Below are positions 1 to 10,046 of a stretch of 64,000 nt of DNA, piece after piece (positions within the stretch are counted from its first letter, which is position 1; every line of letters starts with the position of its first letter). Both the position numbers and the translations under genes were made by a program. The stretch covers positions 62,001 through 126,000 of the forward strand of contig QJPP01001691.1 in the NCBI GenBank assembly GCA_003996215.1. Direction: 5' to 3'. The notes under the pieces were generated by a model, which saw only the letters and a program-made list of their open reading frames with translations, was not told where the DNA came from and did no database searches. The DNA is from Jaltomata sinuosa. Its lineage: Eukaryota > Streptophyta > Magnoliopsida > Solanales > Solanaceae.

Positions 1-955
1 GGAGGAGCATGCGGACCATTTGAGAGTTGTGTTGCAAACTCTCAAGGACCAACAATTATTTTCTAAGTTTAGCAAGTGTGAGTTTTGGATGCAGTCTGTT
101 GCTTTTCTGGGTCATATTGTAACTAGGGATGGTATTCGAGTTGAATCTCAAAAGATAGAAGCAGTAAAGAACTGGCCTAAACCCACTTTCCCGTATGATA
201 TTAGAAGTTTTTTGGGTTTTGCTAGTTACTACAGGAGGTTTGTGGAAGGGTTTTCTTCCATTGCTGCCCCTTTGACCCGATTGACTCAGAAGAAGGTAAA
301 ATTTCAGTGGTCTGATTTATGTGAGAAGAACTTTCAGGAATTGAAGACTAGATTGACCACAACTCTAGTGTTATCTCTACCCGAGGGCCTAGATGATTTT
401 GTTGTGTATTGTGATGCTTCTAGGATTGGTTTGGGTTGTGTTTTGATGCAGCGTGGTAAAGTGATTGCTTATGCTTCGAGACAACTTAAGACTCATGAGA
501 AGAACTACCCTACTCATGATCTTGAGTTGGCAGCCATGGTCTTTGCTTTGAATATTTTGAGATATTACTTGTATGGGGTGTACGTGGATGTATTCACCGA
601 TCATAAGAGTCTTCAGTATGTGTTCACCCAGAAGGAATTGAATTTGCGACAAAGAAGATGGCTTGAGATTCTTAAAGATTACGACATGAGTGTGCTTTAC
701 CATCTGGGTAAGGCCAATGTTATGGTGGATGCACTTAGTAGATTGTCGATGGGTAGTGTGTCTTCAGTCGAAGAAGGAAAGAAGGAATTGGTTAAAGAGG
801 TTCATAGACTAGCTCAGTTGGGAGTTCTCCTTGTGGTCTCGACAGAAGGTGGTGTTATTATCCAGAATGGTTCCGAATCATCCTTGGTAGCACAAGTGAA
901 GGCAAAGCAAGATAGTGATCCCATTTTACTTCAACTTAAGGGTGCAGTCCCTTAG
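1..955 (+). pseudogene. Element A RT C-terminus, connection and RNase H
   Basis: The open frame from 20 starts just after the RT active-site box would have ended (EEHADHLRV-type context). It continues through the RT thumb (FSKFSKCEFW, FLGHIVT), the connection (FLGFASYYRRFVEGF) and RNase H (YCDAS at about 407-421, then FTDHKSLQYVFTQKE and a KANVMVDALSRLS end). The RNase H first catalytic Asp is kept. The frame ends at a TAG at 953-955 where element D reads a sense codon, so this is a nonsense mutation inside the RNase H-integrase linker rather than a natural end. Confidence 0.85.
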
Positions 956-2328
956 CAAAGGGTTGCGGTTTTCTCCCAAGGGGGGGATGGTGTGCTTCGT
1001 TATCAGGGTCGACTATGTGTGCCAGATGTAGATGTGTTGCGATAGCAGATTTTGATTGAGGCTCATAGTTCCAGATATTCCATTCACCCCGGTGCCACCA
1101 AGTTGTACCGTGATCTACGGGAAGTCTATTGGTGGAACGGTATGAGAAGGGACATAGCCGGTTTTGTGGCTAAGTGTCCCAACTATCAACAAGTGAAGGT
1201 AGAGCATCAGTGACCAGGTTGCATGATTCAGGATATTGACCTTCCTACTTGGAAGTGGGAAGCGATCAATATGGACTTTATTACAGGTTTGCCTCATACT
1301 CAAAGGCAACATAATTTGATTTGGGTGATTGTCGACCAGATGACTAAATCATCCCATTTCTTGGCTGTCAAGACTACAAATTTAGCAGACGATTATGCCA
1401 AACTTTACATACGGGAGATAGTTTGATTGCATGGTGTTCCTTTGTCCATCATTTCAGATAAGGGTACTCAGTTTACTTCTCAGTTTTGGAGATCATTTTT
1501 GAGAGGTCTTGGTACTCTGGTGAAACTTAGCACAACTTTTCACACTCAGTCAGATGGCCAGGAAGAGCGTACTATTTAGACTTTGGAGGACATGTTGAGA
1601 GCTTGATTGATCGATTTCAAAGGTAATTAGGATGATCACTTACCTCTTATCAAGTTTTCCTACAACAAAAGCTTTCACTCTAGCATCCAGATGGCTCTAT
1701 ATGAGGCACTTTATGGTCGGAGATGTAGATCTCCTATTGGTTGGTTTTAGGTAGGTGAGGCAGCTTTGATTGGCCCAAATTTGATTCATGAGACAACGAA
1801 AAAAGTTTAGCTTATTAGGGAGAGGTTGAAGACCGCTCAGAGTCGACAGAAATCATATGCGGATATGAGGAGAAGGGAATTGGAATTCAAAGTTGATGAT
1901 TGGGTTTTTCTAAAAGTTTCACCCATGAAGGGTGTGATGAGATTTGGCAAGAAAGAGAAACTTAGTCCCTGTTTTGTAGGTCCTTTTTAGATTCTAAAGA
2001 GAGTTAGTAGCGTTGATTATGAGTTGGATTTGCCAACGGAGTTAGAAGTGGTTCATTCGGTTTTCCTTATTTTCTTATTGAAAAAGTGTGTTGATGATCC
2101 AACCTTGATTGTTCCTTTGGAGGATGTAGGTGTGAAGGATAGTCTCACATATGAGGAGGTTCCCTAGAAATCCTTGATCGTCAGATTCGGAGGTTGAGAA
2201 ACAAAGAAGTCGCTTCGGTAAAAGTTCTTTGGAGAAATCAGCTTGTTGAAGGAGCTACTTGGGAAGCGGAATCAGCCATAAAAGCCAAGTACCCCCATCT
2301 CTTTCCTTCCGATTTCGTTCTAGCTTGA
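956..2328 (+). pseudogene. Element A integrase and chromodomain-like tail, broken
   Basis: Reading on from the RNase H, there is an H2C2 zinc-binding region, then the integrase core (NMDFITGLP; IISDKGTQF; EERTI), then the C-terminal DWVFLKVSPMKG / LLKKCV module and a chromodomain-like end. Stops interrupt it at many points (for example 1043-1045 and 1424-1426), and a frameshift near 2165 destroys the chromodomain-like part. The two Asp and one Glu positions of the core can still be recognised. By homology to element D it would be the strand-transfer enzyme of the family; it cannot work here. Confidence 0.8.
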
Positions 2329-2561
2329 GGTAATAGTTTCCTCCTTAATATGTTCTTCCGATCCTATTCCATCAGTTACTCTCATGATCCTAGCACGTAT
2401 TCATGTTTTTGTAGTTGATTTAACCATGATTTAAGTTGAAGAGTTCAGTTTTCATGTTTATTCCTTGATTTCCATGTCTTGTTACTGGTTGGGATGTTTT
2501 CTCTTCTGTTTTCCCTTGCTTAGTCTTCATTCGAGGACGAATGATCCCAAGAGGGAGATAT

Positions 2562-4682
2562 TGTAACACCCCAAAACTTGATCCAGCTTTAAACTTAAGA
2601 AATCTTAGTAAATTTCAAGTTCCCAGGGATGGCGGGTCCAAACCACAGACCGTGGTTTGAACCACGGGTCGTGGAATGGATCCGTGGTTTAAGTATTCCA
2701 GGCTCAGACTCTGGTCTGAGATCCACGATTTGGTTCTATGGACCATAGTTCATTTTATGGCCCATCCTTTCAACTCATGGTATCATACCTAAGGGCAGAC
2801 TGATCCCCAAGAACCACGAGTCCAGTCTACGGCCCATAGTTTGAACTACGGACTGTCCTGTTGACTCGTGGAACCTAATTAGAGACATGCCAAGTCCTTC
2901 AGGAATGACGAGTCAGGTTGACGACTCGTGATTCATTCTACGAGTATATCCTGTTGAATTGTAGTTTGCCTTCTGCAGCTTGATCATTGGCCAGGAACCA
3001 CGAGTGGGAACCACGAGTCGTGGTTCAAACGATGACCCGTTGAACCAACCCATGATTCCTGAAGCCGACCCCTTTTGTCAGCTTTTCTTAATTATTTCTC
3101 AGGGGTATTTTAGTCATTACCCACTCTTTTAACTACTAAGTGAAGTCATTTTGGCCATTCTTAGCATGATTTCTAACCCTATTAGCCTAAGTCCCTTCTC
3201 ATTACCTCATTCATCTCCCAAAAAAGGGAAGAACTCTCTCAAGCTCAAGGTCTCAAGCTCCAAGTCCAAGTCTCTTAATCTTTTCAATTCCAAGTGGGTT
3301 AACTTCAATCAAGGTATGTGGATATTCAACAATGGGTTCTTTTCACCCTTGTTCCCAAAACCCCAAATTTCAAATTGTGATTTCATGAACTTTCAAATTA
3401 GGGTTCTTAGCCAATTCTTATGGGTTTTGCTATAAATTAGCTTGTCATGATTTTTATTATGAAATTTCACTAAATTGCATGGCTTTTTACATATGATTTC
3501 CTATTTCATGAATTGAAGGTTAATTATGGTAAATCCTACATGCATGAAGTGATTTACGAAAATTGGGCAAATTGATAGCATTATTTCATGAATTCCAAGC
3601 AAATGCATGCCTAGTTCCTATGTTTTACGAAGGTATATGTTATTATGAAATTGAACTAGTGCCATGCAAGTTTTCAAGTTATGAAGTATTATGCAAGACA
3701 AGACACCAGATGTGCCATCAATGATCATGAATCATTTTTCCTTAAACCAAGGTTTGTGAGTAATATGAAGATCCGGGTTATGAACATGTTTATGAACAAG
3801 CTTGACATCTAGATATGTCACATGTATGTGAGCCTTATGCTATATATTTTGGGAGTAGTATTTAGCACCGAGCGATGAGGGTTCTAGATAACCCAAGTCC
3901 AAAACTACGTTGCCACCATAGGTTGACCTCCGTGGCTTATGAAAGGATCCTTATGAACATGGTTCTAACATTTGCTGATTAGGACAACCTTTTTCAGTGT
4001 GGGTGCATGACACTGGACTTCATGTAGCTCAGCATGGTTTATGTCGGTTAAGGGAAACTCCCACATGATTATTTTCAAGATATGAAGTTATATGATATCA
4101 TACTTTCGAATTTTAACCTTACTTCTTGTTTTATGTATTATATCTTGATAATCCTCTTATGCTATTTATTTATGAATAAGTTCACCTTATACATGTTTCA
4201 AGCACGTTTTTATCATGATCATGCATATCTATTATACTCAGTATATCCTATAGTATTGACGCATATTTTGTACTACATCCTCTTGATGATGCAGATTCAG
4301 GTATTTCCCCTCAGGCTCGTGGATAAACGAAGCTGGATATCCAGTTAGCATTGGTGAGTCGTCATGGTTCGAGGGCCAGTTTCCATTCTAGTTGTGTTAT
4401 CTATATTTCCTTCAGATTATTGAGTCAGTTGGGGTCTTGTACCATCTGCTCTATATGTTGGTTTAGAGGCTTTTCAGACATAGAAAGTGATCGAGTCTCC
4501 TCTTTGGATTGTACTTCCCATTTGACTTGATTATATATATGTTTATATTTCTAAATTTTCTTATCATGCTTTCGCTATGTTAAATCGGTATACCTGAGTT
4601 ATGCTATGACCAAGGGTTAGCTCGGGGCACTTGTGATCCCGAGTCCCGTGTTACGTCCAGGGGTTAGCCTCGGGGCATGAGA
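2562..4682 (+). repeat. Element A 3' LTR
   Basis: Begins TGTAACACCCC directly after a purine-rich tract (2549-2561) and runs 2121 bp to a decayed end (GCATGAGA where relatives read GTGACA). The first 500 bp (U3) are dense in CCACG/CGTGG inverted motifs. At 3311-3320 an AAG/GTATGTG splice-donor-like site lies 0.75 kb into the LTR, with acceptor-like GATGATGCAG at 4286-4294. The small ORFs inside, such as 3151-3435, are not conserved in sister LTRs. Confidence 0.88.
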
Positions 4683-5002
4683 ATATATATACTTTCATCT
4701 TTCAGACTATTAGAGTTAGCTGGGGGCTTGTCCCAACAGTTAGAGGCTTTCAGACATAGAACTAGATTCAACTATTGAGTTGTTAGTGTTATTTTTTTCA
4801 TACTCATTGTACTCTTACATATATTTTATCTGGACATGTTGGGTTCTTTCTTTACCATCTTAGATATATACATGCTTTTAGTTTTCCGCATAGTTCATGT
4901 TTTATCAGAAATTATGTAGCTATGCCAGACCATGGGTTAGCTTGGGGTCGCTTGTGACACTAAGGACCGTGTTACATCTATGGGATATCCTTGGGGTGTG
5001 AC
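4683..5002 (+). repeat. Element B 5' LTR, last ~320 bp only
   Basis: Matches the end of B's 3' LTR (about 11806-12141): same order of blocks, including AGACTATTAGAGTTAG, TTAGAGGCTTTC and the terminal GGGGTGTGACA. The upstream 1.8 kb is replaced by element A. The first five bases (ATATA) are the expected right-hand copy of A's target duplication; the left copy is outside the window. Confidence 0.82.
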
Positions 5003-5006
5003 AAAC

Positions 5007-5018
5007 TTGGTATCAGAG
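5007..5018 (+). other. Element B primer-binding site (tRNA-iMet)
   Basis: TGGTATCAGAGC, 4 bp after the LTR end, is the standard complement of the 3' end of plant initiator methionine tRNA. It primes minus-strand cDNA synthesis. Confidence 0.92.
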
Positions 5019-5216
5019 CATCAGGTTCAAGTGTCCTAGGGTGTATGAAAGCCGCGTCAATTAGAGTCTTCTTCATTGGTGTGAAGCGCGCCACACTTAT
5101 GGGGGAGCTATGAAATATTATTAGGAAAAACTTCCCTTCTTTCTTTCCCAGCTCGTGCTATAGAGTATGAACTCTATTTAATCTCCTTCTAACTAATGCT
5201 CTATACATTTCAAAAA

Positions 5217-6282
5217 ATGCCTCCCAGAAGAGCCAACGCAAGGAACCATCAAGCACCAACAGCTCCAGCAGACCCTCTGAATGAGCAAGTCACTCATGCC
5301 AAATTCAGGGTTGCTTTTTAGGTGCTTGCTCAATCCATGACCGCACAGGTCAACCAGAAGGCTATGGCACCAGCTCCACCTCAGACCAACTCTGATGTAG
5401 CTAGAATTTGAGACTTCACTCGGATGAACGCTCAAGAATTTCATGGTTCCAAGTATGAAGAGGATCCACAAGAATTTCTTGATGATATTCAGAAGGTGAC
5501 AGATATTATGTGTGTCACCCTAGTTGAGAGTGAAGATTTAGCTGCCTACCAGTTGAAGGGAGTGATTTATACTTGGTATCAATAGTGGAAGGAGTCTCAT
5601 TGTGCTAATGCAGGTCCAGTGGATTGGAACCACTTCAAATTGCATATTTTGACAGATTTTTTCCACTTGAGCTCACGTAAGCTATGGTCCAAGAGTTCAT
5701 CAACTTGAAGAAGAATGATATGAGTGTGAAGGAATATACTCTCAAGTTTACTCAGTTGTCTAAGTATCCCCCAGCGATAGTAGCCGACTCCAGGGCCCGT
5801 ATGAGTAAGTTTATGTCTAGTGTGTCCGATGATGTGGTCAATGAGTGCAATACTGCTATGCTGGTTAAGGAGATGGACATCTGCAGGTTGGTTACTTATG
5901 CTCAACAGATCGAGGAGGAGAAAATCAAAAATAGGGGAAGAGACAGTAAGAGAGATAGAACATGTGAGTTTAACTACTCTCAGTAGAGTTCAGATGGTGG
6001 CAACCGCTCTCAACTCCGCCAGAAATCTTCAGCTCCAGCCCCATGTTCTGCTAGTGCCCCAGTGCCCAAGTTTAGACAGTACCGACAAGATAGGGCATCA
6101 GGCTCTAAGTCCCAGGGTATAGTTACCAGCGGGCACACTAATCCAGTTTGCAAGAAGTATGGTAGAAACCATCAGGGTGAGTGTATAGAAGGCAACGGGA
6201 ATTGTTTTGGGTGTGACAAGCCAGGCCAAGGGATGAGGGATTTTCTAGAAGATTCTCAGAAGGGCAAGGATGTTCGCCCATA
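5217..6282 (+). pseudogene. Element B gag, broken
   Basis: Starts at ATG 5217 with MPPRRANARN, the same start as element C gag (14770). It contains the retrotransposon gag domain (EDPQEFLDDIQK ... YQLKG), then MSVKEYTLKFTQLSKY and a basic linker. The CCHC zinc knuckle near the end is degenerate: CFGCDKPGQG without a proper His/Cys pair. In-frame stops occur near 5320, 5410 and 5583, and a frameshift lies near 5670. Gag would form the capsid-like particle that packages element RNA. Confidence 0.82.
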
Positions 6283-6418
6283 AAATCAGGCAAGTTCTAC
6301 AGCAGCTCCAGTGGGTTTCCCCACTCAGCATGGTGCCTTGTCTGGTACAGGTGGAGGTAAGCACCAAAACAAGTTGTATGCTCTTTAGACTCGGCAGGAC
6401 CAGGAGGATTCTCCTGAT

Positions 6419-6838
6419 GTGGTCATGGGTATGTTACGAGTCTTCTATTTAGATATTTATGTACTGTTAGACCCAGGGGCTACACTTTCTTTTGTAACTC
6501 CTTACAAAGCAACAAATTTTGGTGTCAGCCCAGAAATCCTCCCAGAAGCCTTCTCAGTCTCAACTCCAATTGGCGATCCAGTCATAGCTAGACGGGTATA
6601 CAAAAATTACACTGTCATAGTTTCCCAGAAAGTCACCTCAGCCGATCTTGTAGAGTTAGAGATGACTGACTTTGATATTATTCTAGGCATGGATTGGTTA
6701 CATTCCTGTTATGCCTCAGTTGATTGCAAAACTAGGATCGTTTGGTTTCAGTTTCCAAACGAGCCAGTCTTAGAAAAGAGAGGTAGTACCTCAGTGCCTG
6801 TAGGCCAATTCATCTCTTACCTTAAGGCCAGAAAATGA
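6419..6838 (+). pseudogene. Element B aspartic protease
   Basis: Retropepsin region with the active-site LLDPGATLSFVTP and the later ILGMDWL motif, as in other Tekay pol proteins, where it cuts the Gag-Pol polyprotein. The active-site Asp is present. A one-base loss near 6833 relative to elements C and D ends the frame at KARK-stop, while the RT continues in another frame starting MISKGY at 6835. A programmed shift is unlikely because C and D read straight through. Confidence 0.82.
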
Positions 6839-7715
6839 TTTCCAAAGGGTATATCTATCATCTTGTTTGGGTTAAGGATTCAAACTTCGAAACCCCAACT
6901 CTTGAGTCAGTACCAGTGGTAAGTGAGTTCCCAAAAGTGTTTTTAGAAGATCTTCTTGGAGTTTCTCCCAAAAGGAAAATTGACTTCGAAATAGATCTCC
7001 TTCCAAATACCCAGTCTATTTTGATTCCTTATTACAGAATGGCTCCAACCGAGCTTAAGGAATTAAAAGAACAGTTGAACGACCTTCTAGATAAGGGCTT
7101 TATCAGACCCAACATCTCTCCATGGGGTGCTCTAGTGCTTTTCGTGTGTAAGAAAGACGGTTCTCTCAGGATGTGCATCGACTACTGTCAGTTGAAAAAA
7201 GTCACAATCAAGAATAAGTATCCCATCCCCAGGATTGATGACTTGTTCGACCAACTTCAGGGTGCTAGTTACTTCTCTAAGATAGACCTTATATTTGGTT
7301 ATCATCAGCTCAGAGTCAGAGATAGTGACATCCTAAAGACAACCTTCAGGAGTCGGTATGGTCACTACGAATTTGTAGTTATATCTTTTGGGCTAATGAA
7401 TGCTCCTGTAGCTTTCATGGATTTAATGAACAAAGTGTTCAAACAGTATATAGACCTGTTAGTCATTGTCTTCATTGATGATATACTTATATATTCTCAG
7501 AGTGAGGAAGAGCATGCAGATCATTTGATAGTGGCATTGCAAACTCTCAAGGACCGCCAGTTATTTGCCAAGTTTAGTAAGTGTGAATTCTGGTTAAAAT
7601 CAGTTACTTTTCTTGGTCATGTGGTGTCTAGTGAAAGCATCTGAGTTGACTCTCAAAAATTGAGGAAGTAAAGAACTGACCTAGACCCACCTCACCGACA
7701 AACATCAGAAGTTTC
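6835..7715 (+). pseudogene. Element B reverse transcriptase
   Basis: RT blocks in order: MAPTELKELKEQL, GFIRPNISPWGA, LRMCIDYCQLKK, YPIPRIDDLFDQL, SKIDLIFGYHQLRV, the catalytic FIDDILIYS (7471-7497) and CEFWLKSVTFLGHVV. Catalytic Asp residues are present, although the usual RSGYHQ is altered to IFGYHQ. The frame stops at 7642-7644 and a further shift occurs before the connection domain resumes at 7716. It would copy element RNA into cDNA. Confidence 0.87.
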
Positions 7716-8549
7716 TTGGGTTTGGCTAGTTACTATAGGAGGTTTGTTGAAGGATTTTCATCCATGGCCGCCCCATTGACCAAATTGACTCAGAAGAAGG
7801 TCAAGTTTCAGTGGTTAGACGAGTGTGAGAAGAGTTTCCTAGAGTTGAAAACCAGGTTAACTACATCTCTCATGTTAACTCTACCAGAGGGTTCATACGG
7901 CTTCGTGGTTTATTGTGATGCATCCAAGGTCGGCCTGAGTTGTGTTTTGATGCAGCAGGGTAAGGTCATAGCCTATGCTTCCAGACAAGTTAAGGTTCAT
8001 GAGAAGAATTACTCGACTCATGACCATGAGCTGGCAGCAGTTGTATTCACCCTAAATATTTGGAGACACTCATTGTATGTTGTTCATGTAGATATGTTCA
8101 CAAACCATAAGAGCCTCCAGTATGTGTTCACCCAGAAAGAGATAAATCTTCATCAGAGAAGATGGCTCGAGTTCTTCAAGGACTATGATATGAATGTGCT
8201 CTACCCTCCAGGTAAGGCCAATGTAGTGGCTGATGCCCTCAGCAGACTGTCCATGGGTAGTGTGTCACATGTTGAGGAAGAGAAGAAAGAATTAGCCAGA
8301 GATGTTCATAGGCTTGCTCGCTTAGGAGTTTGCCTTATGGATATGACATGTGGTGGTGTGATAGTCCAGAATGGGTCAGAATCTTCATTAGTAGTGGAGG
8401 TGAAGGAGAAACAGGACAGTGATCCCATATTGCTTCAGTTGAAAGGTGCAGTTCATCAGCAGAGAGTAGAGGTTTTCTCCCAAGGGGGAGATGGTGTGCT
8501 TCGCTACCAGGGTTATTTATGTGTACCAAATGTGGGTGAGTTGATATAA
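7716..8549 (+). pseudogene. Element B connection and RNase H domain
   Basis: An open stretch of 277 codons: connection (YYRRFVEGFSSMAAPLTKLT), RNase H with YCDAS (7911-7925), KVIAYASRQ, HELAAVVF, FTNHKSLQYVF and KANVVADALSRLS, then the linker to integrase. One canonical Asp position is changed (FTNHKSL instead of FTDHKSL), probably costing activity. It ends in TAA (8547-8549) exactly where elements A, C and D also have a stop. Confidence 0.85.
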
Positions 8550-9250
8550 AAGATCCTTATAGAAGCCCATAACTCCAGATATTCTATTCATCCCAGTGCC
8601 ACAAAGATGTACCGTGATCTACAAAAAGTCTATTGGTGGAACGACATGAAGAGAGACATTGCAAGTTTTGTGGCTAAGTGTCCCAACTGTCAGCAGGTGA
8701 AAGTAGAACATCAAAAACTAGGAGAGTGACTCAGGATATTAGTATTCCTACTTGGAAGTGTAAAGTGATCAACATGGATTTCATTACGGGTTTACCTCGT
8801 ACTCGCAGACAACACGACTCCATTTGGGTGATAGTGGACAAAGTTACTAAGTCAGCTCACTTCTTGGCTGTCAAGACTACAGATTCCACGGAGGGTTATG
8901 CCAGACTCTACATCAGCGAGATAGTCAGGTTACAAGGGATTCCGGTGTCTATCATCTCAAATAGGGGTCATCAGTTTACATCTCATTTCTGGAAATTATT
9001 TCAGAAAGGTCTTGGTACTAAAGTGAATCTCAGTACAGTATTTCATCCGCAGACGGATGGTCAGGCAGAGCGTACCATTCAAACCTTAGAGGACATGTTG
9101 AGAGCTTGCATGGTCAATTTCAAGGGTAGTTGGGATGATCACCTACCGCTCATAGAGTTTGCCTATAATAATAGTTTCTATTCCAGTATTCAGATATCCC
9201 CATATGAGGCACTGTATGGGCGTAGGTGTAGGTCATGGTTGGTTGGTTAG
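8550..9250 (+). pseudogene. Element B integrase (zinc-binding and core)
   Basis: The H2C2 zinc region (SRYSIHPSATKMYRDL ... CPNCQQVKVEHQ) is followed by a frame change around 8715 into the core. Core motifs: NMDFITGLP (first Asp), IISNRGHQF and GQAERTI (Glu). The second catalytic Asp of the usual ISDRGTQF is replaced by Asn, which by itself should abolish strand transfer. The frame ends at 9248-9250 after YEALYGRRCRS, where relatives continue. Confidence 0.83.
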
Positions 9251-9829
9251 AAGTAGGTGAAGCAGCCTTGGTTGGTCCAGATTCGGTTCATGAGGCTATG
9301 GAAAAAGTTCAGCTTATTAGAGAAAGATTAAATATAGCTCAGAGTCGTTAAAAGTCCTATGCTGATGTGAGGAGGAGAGACTTAGAGTTTGAGATCGATG
9401 ATTGGGTCTTCCTGAAAGTGTCATCTATGAAGGGGGTGATGACATTTGGCAAGAAAGGGAAGCTCATTCCCAGATATGTAGGCCCTTACAGAATCTTGAA
9501 AAGGATTGGTAATATGGCTTATGAGTTAGAGTTGCCAGCACAACTAGCAGCAGTTCATCCAGTCTTTCACATTTCTTTGTTGAAAAAGTGTGTGGGCGAT
9601 CTGACATTGATAGTGCCTTTAGAGAGTGTGGCTGTGAAAGATAACCTTGCCTATGAGGAGGTTCCAGTTGAGATTCTTGACTGTCAGGTTCGTAGGTTGA
9701 GAAATAAGAAAGTCACTTCGATGAAGGTTTTGTGGAGGAATCAGTAAGTCGAGGGAGCTACTTGGGAAGCAAAAGTAGCCATGATGGCTAAGTACCCTCA
9801 CCTATTCCCTTCCGATTCAGTTTTAGCTC
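9251..9829 (+). pseudogene. Element B integrase C-terminus with chromodomain-like tail
   Basis: Continues from the core in another frame: DWVFLKVSSMKGV, GPYRILKRIG, HPVFHISLLKKCV, then YEEVPVEILDCQVRRL and KVLWRNQ, a chromodomain-like module typical of Tekay/Del chromoviruses and thought to steer insertion to heterochromatin. A stop (TAA about 9746) lies just after WRNQ, where the family reads on to VEGATWEA and KYPHLFPSD. Open otherwise from 9367. Confidence 0.82.
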
Positions 9830-10046
9830 GAGGTAATAGTTCTTCTCTAGTTTCTCAGTTTACTCTTAAGTATTTTAGTCGCAGTATCATGTCCCCTCAG
9901 TTATCCTTGCATTTCTGCATGTCCATGGAATAAATTCACTTAGATATCAGTTCTAGTACTCAGTTGGTAGGGATTGCAGCTCTTTCCCTCCAAACTCAGC
10001 TTGTTTAGTCTTTATTAGAGGAAAAATGATCCCAAGGGGGAGATTT

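Larger units (their letters stand above)
1..4682 (+). mobile_element. Element A: Ty3/gypsy Tekay-like retrotransposon, left end outside window
   Basis: Internal pol remnant (end of reverse transcriptase, RNase H, integrase, chromodomain-like tail) followed by a polypurine tract and a 2.1-kb 3' LTR. Its proteins and LTR closely resemble element D at 15398-24428, so both belong to one family. The sequence right after its LTR (from 4683) matches the 3' end of element B's LTR, so A is inserted inside B's 5' LTR. The 5' LTR, gag, protease and most of the RT lie before the window. The coding region is full of stops and frameshifts, so the copy is dead. Confidence 0.9.

Noticed and set aside
3151..3435. 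94-codon ORF starting MAILSMISNPISLS in element A LTR, and the similar 15979-16194 frame
   Set aside because: Partly shared by related LTRs but with different ends and crossing the splice-like donor; no domain, so treated as chance or leader sequence.
2562..5002. A single 2.44-kb LTR shared by neighbouring tandem elements
   Set aside because: The last 320 bp belong to a different LTR family (B), with a mutated LTR end at 4682, so it is one LTR inserted in another.
5007..5018. tRNA-iMet gene pieces at primer sites
   Set aside because: Only the 12-13 bases complementary to the tRNA 3' end are present; these are primer-binding sites, not tRNA genes.
6835..6838. Programmed frameshift between protease and RT in element B
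   Set aside because: Elements C and D read through the same junction in one frame, so the one-base loss in B is ordinary decay.
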